From Pseudoclavibacter endophyticus (GTDB lineage: Bacteria; Actinomycetota; Actinomycetes; Actinomycetales; Microbacteriaceae), in NCBI RefSeq assembly GCF_008831085.1, contig NZ_WBJY01000004.1, forward strand, positions 1 to 64,000: 64,000 nucleotides of DNA. Direction: 5' to 3'. Shown here one piece after another: positions 63,912 through 64,000 of this stretch (its first letter is position 1; each line of letters opens with the position of its first letter). Below the pieces are notes generated by a model. The model was given only the letters and a program-made list of their open reading frames with translations. It had not been told where the DNA came from and searched no databases. Made by a program: the position numbers and the translations under genes.

Positions 63912-64000
63912 ACGTATTGCCGCGACTTGGTGGGTGTCTGTGAGTTGCTCGGCGGTCGGTGCTCATCGAACCTGCCGTCGGGATGCTCTGGCCACGGATG

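Overview
This is about 64 kb of high-GC chromosomal DNA with frequent GTG starts, ATGA/GTGA stop-start overlaps and many apparently leaderless genes. An actinobacterial LigA with BRCT domain, a DUF222-HNH protein, gatCAB, a TreXYZ trehalose route and a YkoEDC thiamine-precursor transporter point to an actinobacterium of the Micrococcales, most likely Microbacteriaceae; that placement is inference, not a database result. The window opens inside the 3' end of a 5S rRNA gene and its terminator, so an rrn operon lies just upstream.

Layout. (1) 0-17 kb is mostly core: a TetR/MFS efflux pair with twin palindromic operators, mnmA, a small membrane protein, ligA, a small export protein divergent from an Xre regulator/membrane-protein pair with three operators between them, an APC permease, a DUF222-HNH protein, a proline-rich unknown, and gatC-gatA-gatB. 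(2) 17-27 kb is a catabolic locus: IclR regulator, ribose-type ABC importer (lipoprotein, double ATPase, two different permeases), an unknown protein, a zinc alcohol dehydrogenase, an AraC regulator and a second, related alcohol dehydrogenase. (3) 27-41 kb holds a lysine-rich unknown, an acyl-CoA ligase, a UDP-glucose dehydrogenase-like enzyme, dinB, a lower-GC patch with a GyrI-like protein, and treZ-treY-glgX making trehalose from glycogen. (4) 41-49 kb holds a GerW/YtfJ-like protein, a TPP riboswitch with ykoEDC and a coupled P-loop kinase, a metallopeptidase, an SRPBCC protein, an alpha/beta hydrolase and a condensation-domain/GNAT fusion. (5) 49-64 kb is accessory: an HNH protein, a LysR regulator divergent from a ThDP enzyme plus complete NitT/TauT-type ABC importer, a monooxygenase/TetR pair, a duplicated DUF6506-like protein, an SDR lacking its catalytic Tyr, and a TetR-ATPase-permease exporter operon.

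The best leads for something undescribed are the condensation-GNAT fusion (47.3-49.1 kb), the ThDP enzyme with a dedicated importer (50.5-56.7 kb), the twin-dehydrogenase importer locus (17-27 kb), the P-loop kinase coupled to the thiamine-precursor transporter, and an apparent CTG start on ykoD. There are no CRISPR arrays, tRNA genes, intact transposons or prophage genes that I can support. All function calls come from reading motifs and context; no searches were run.
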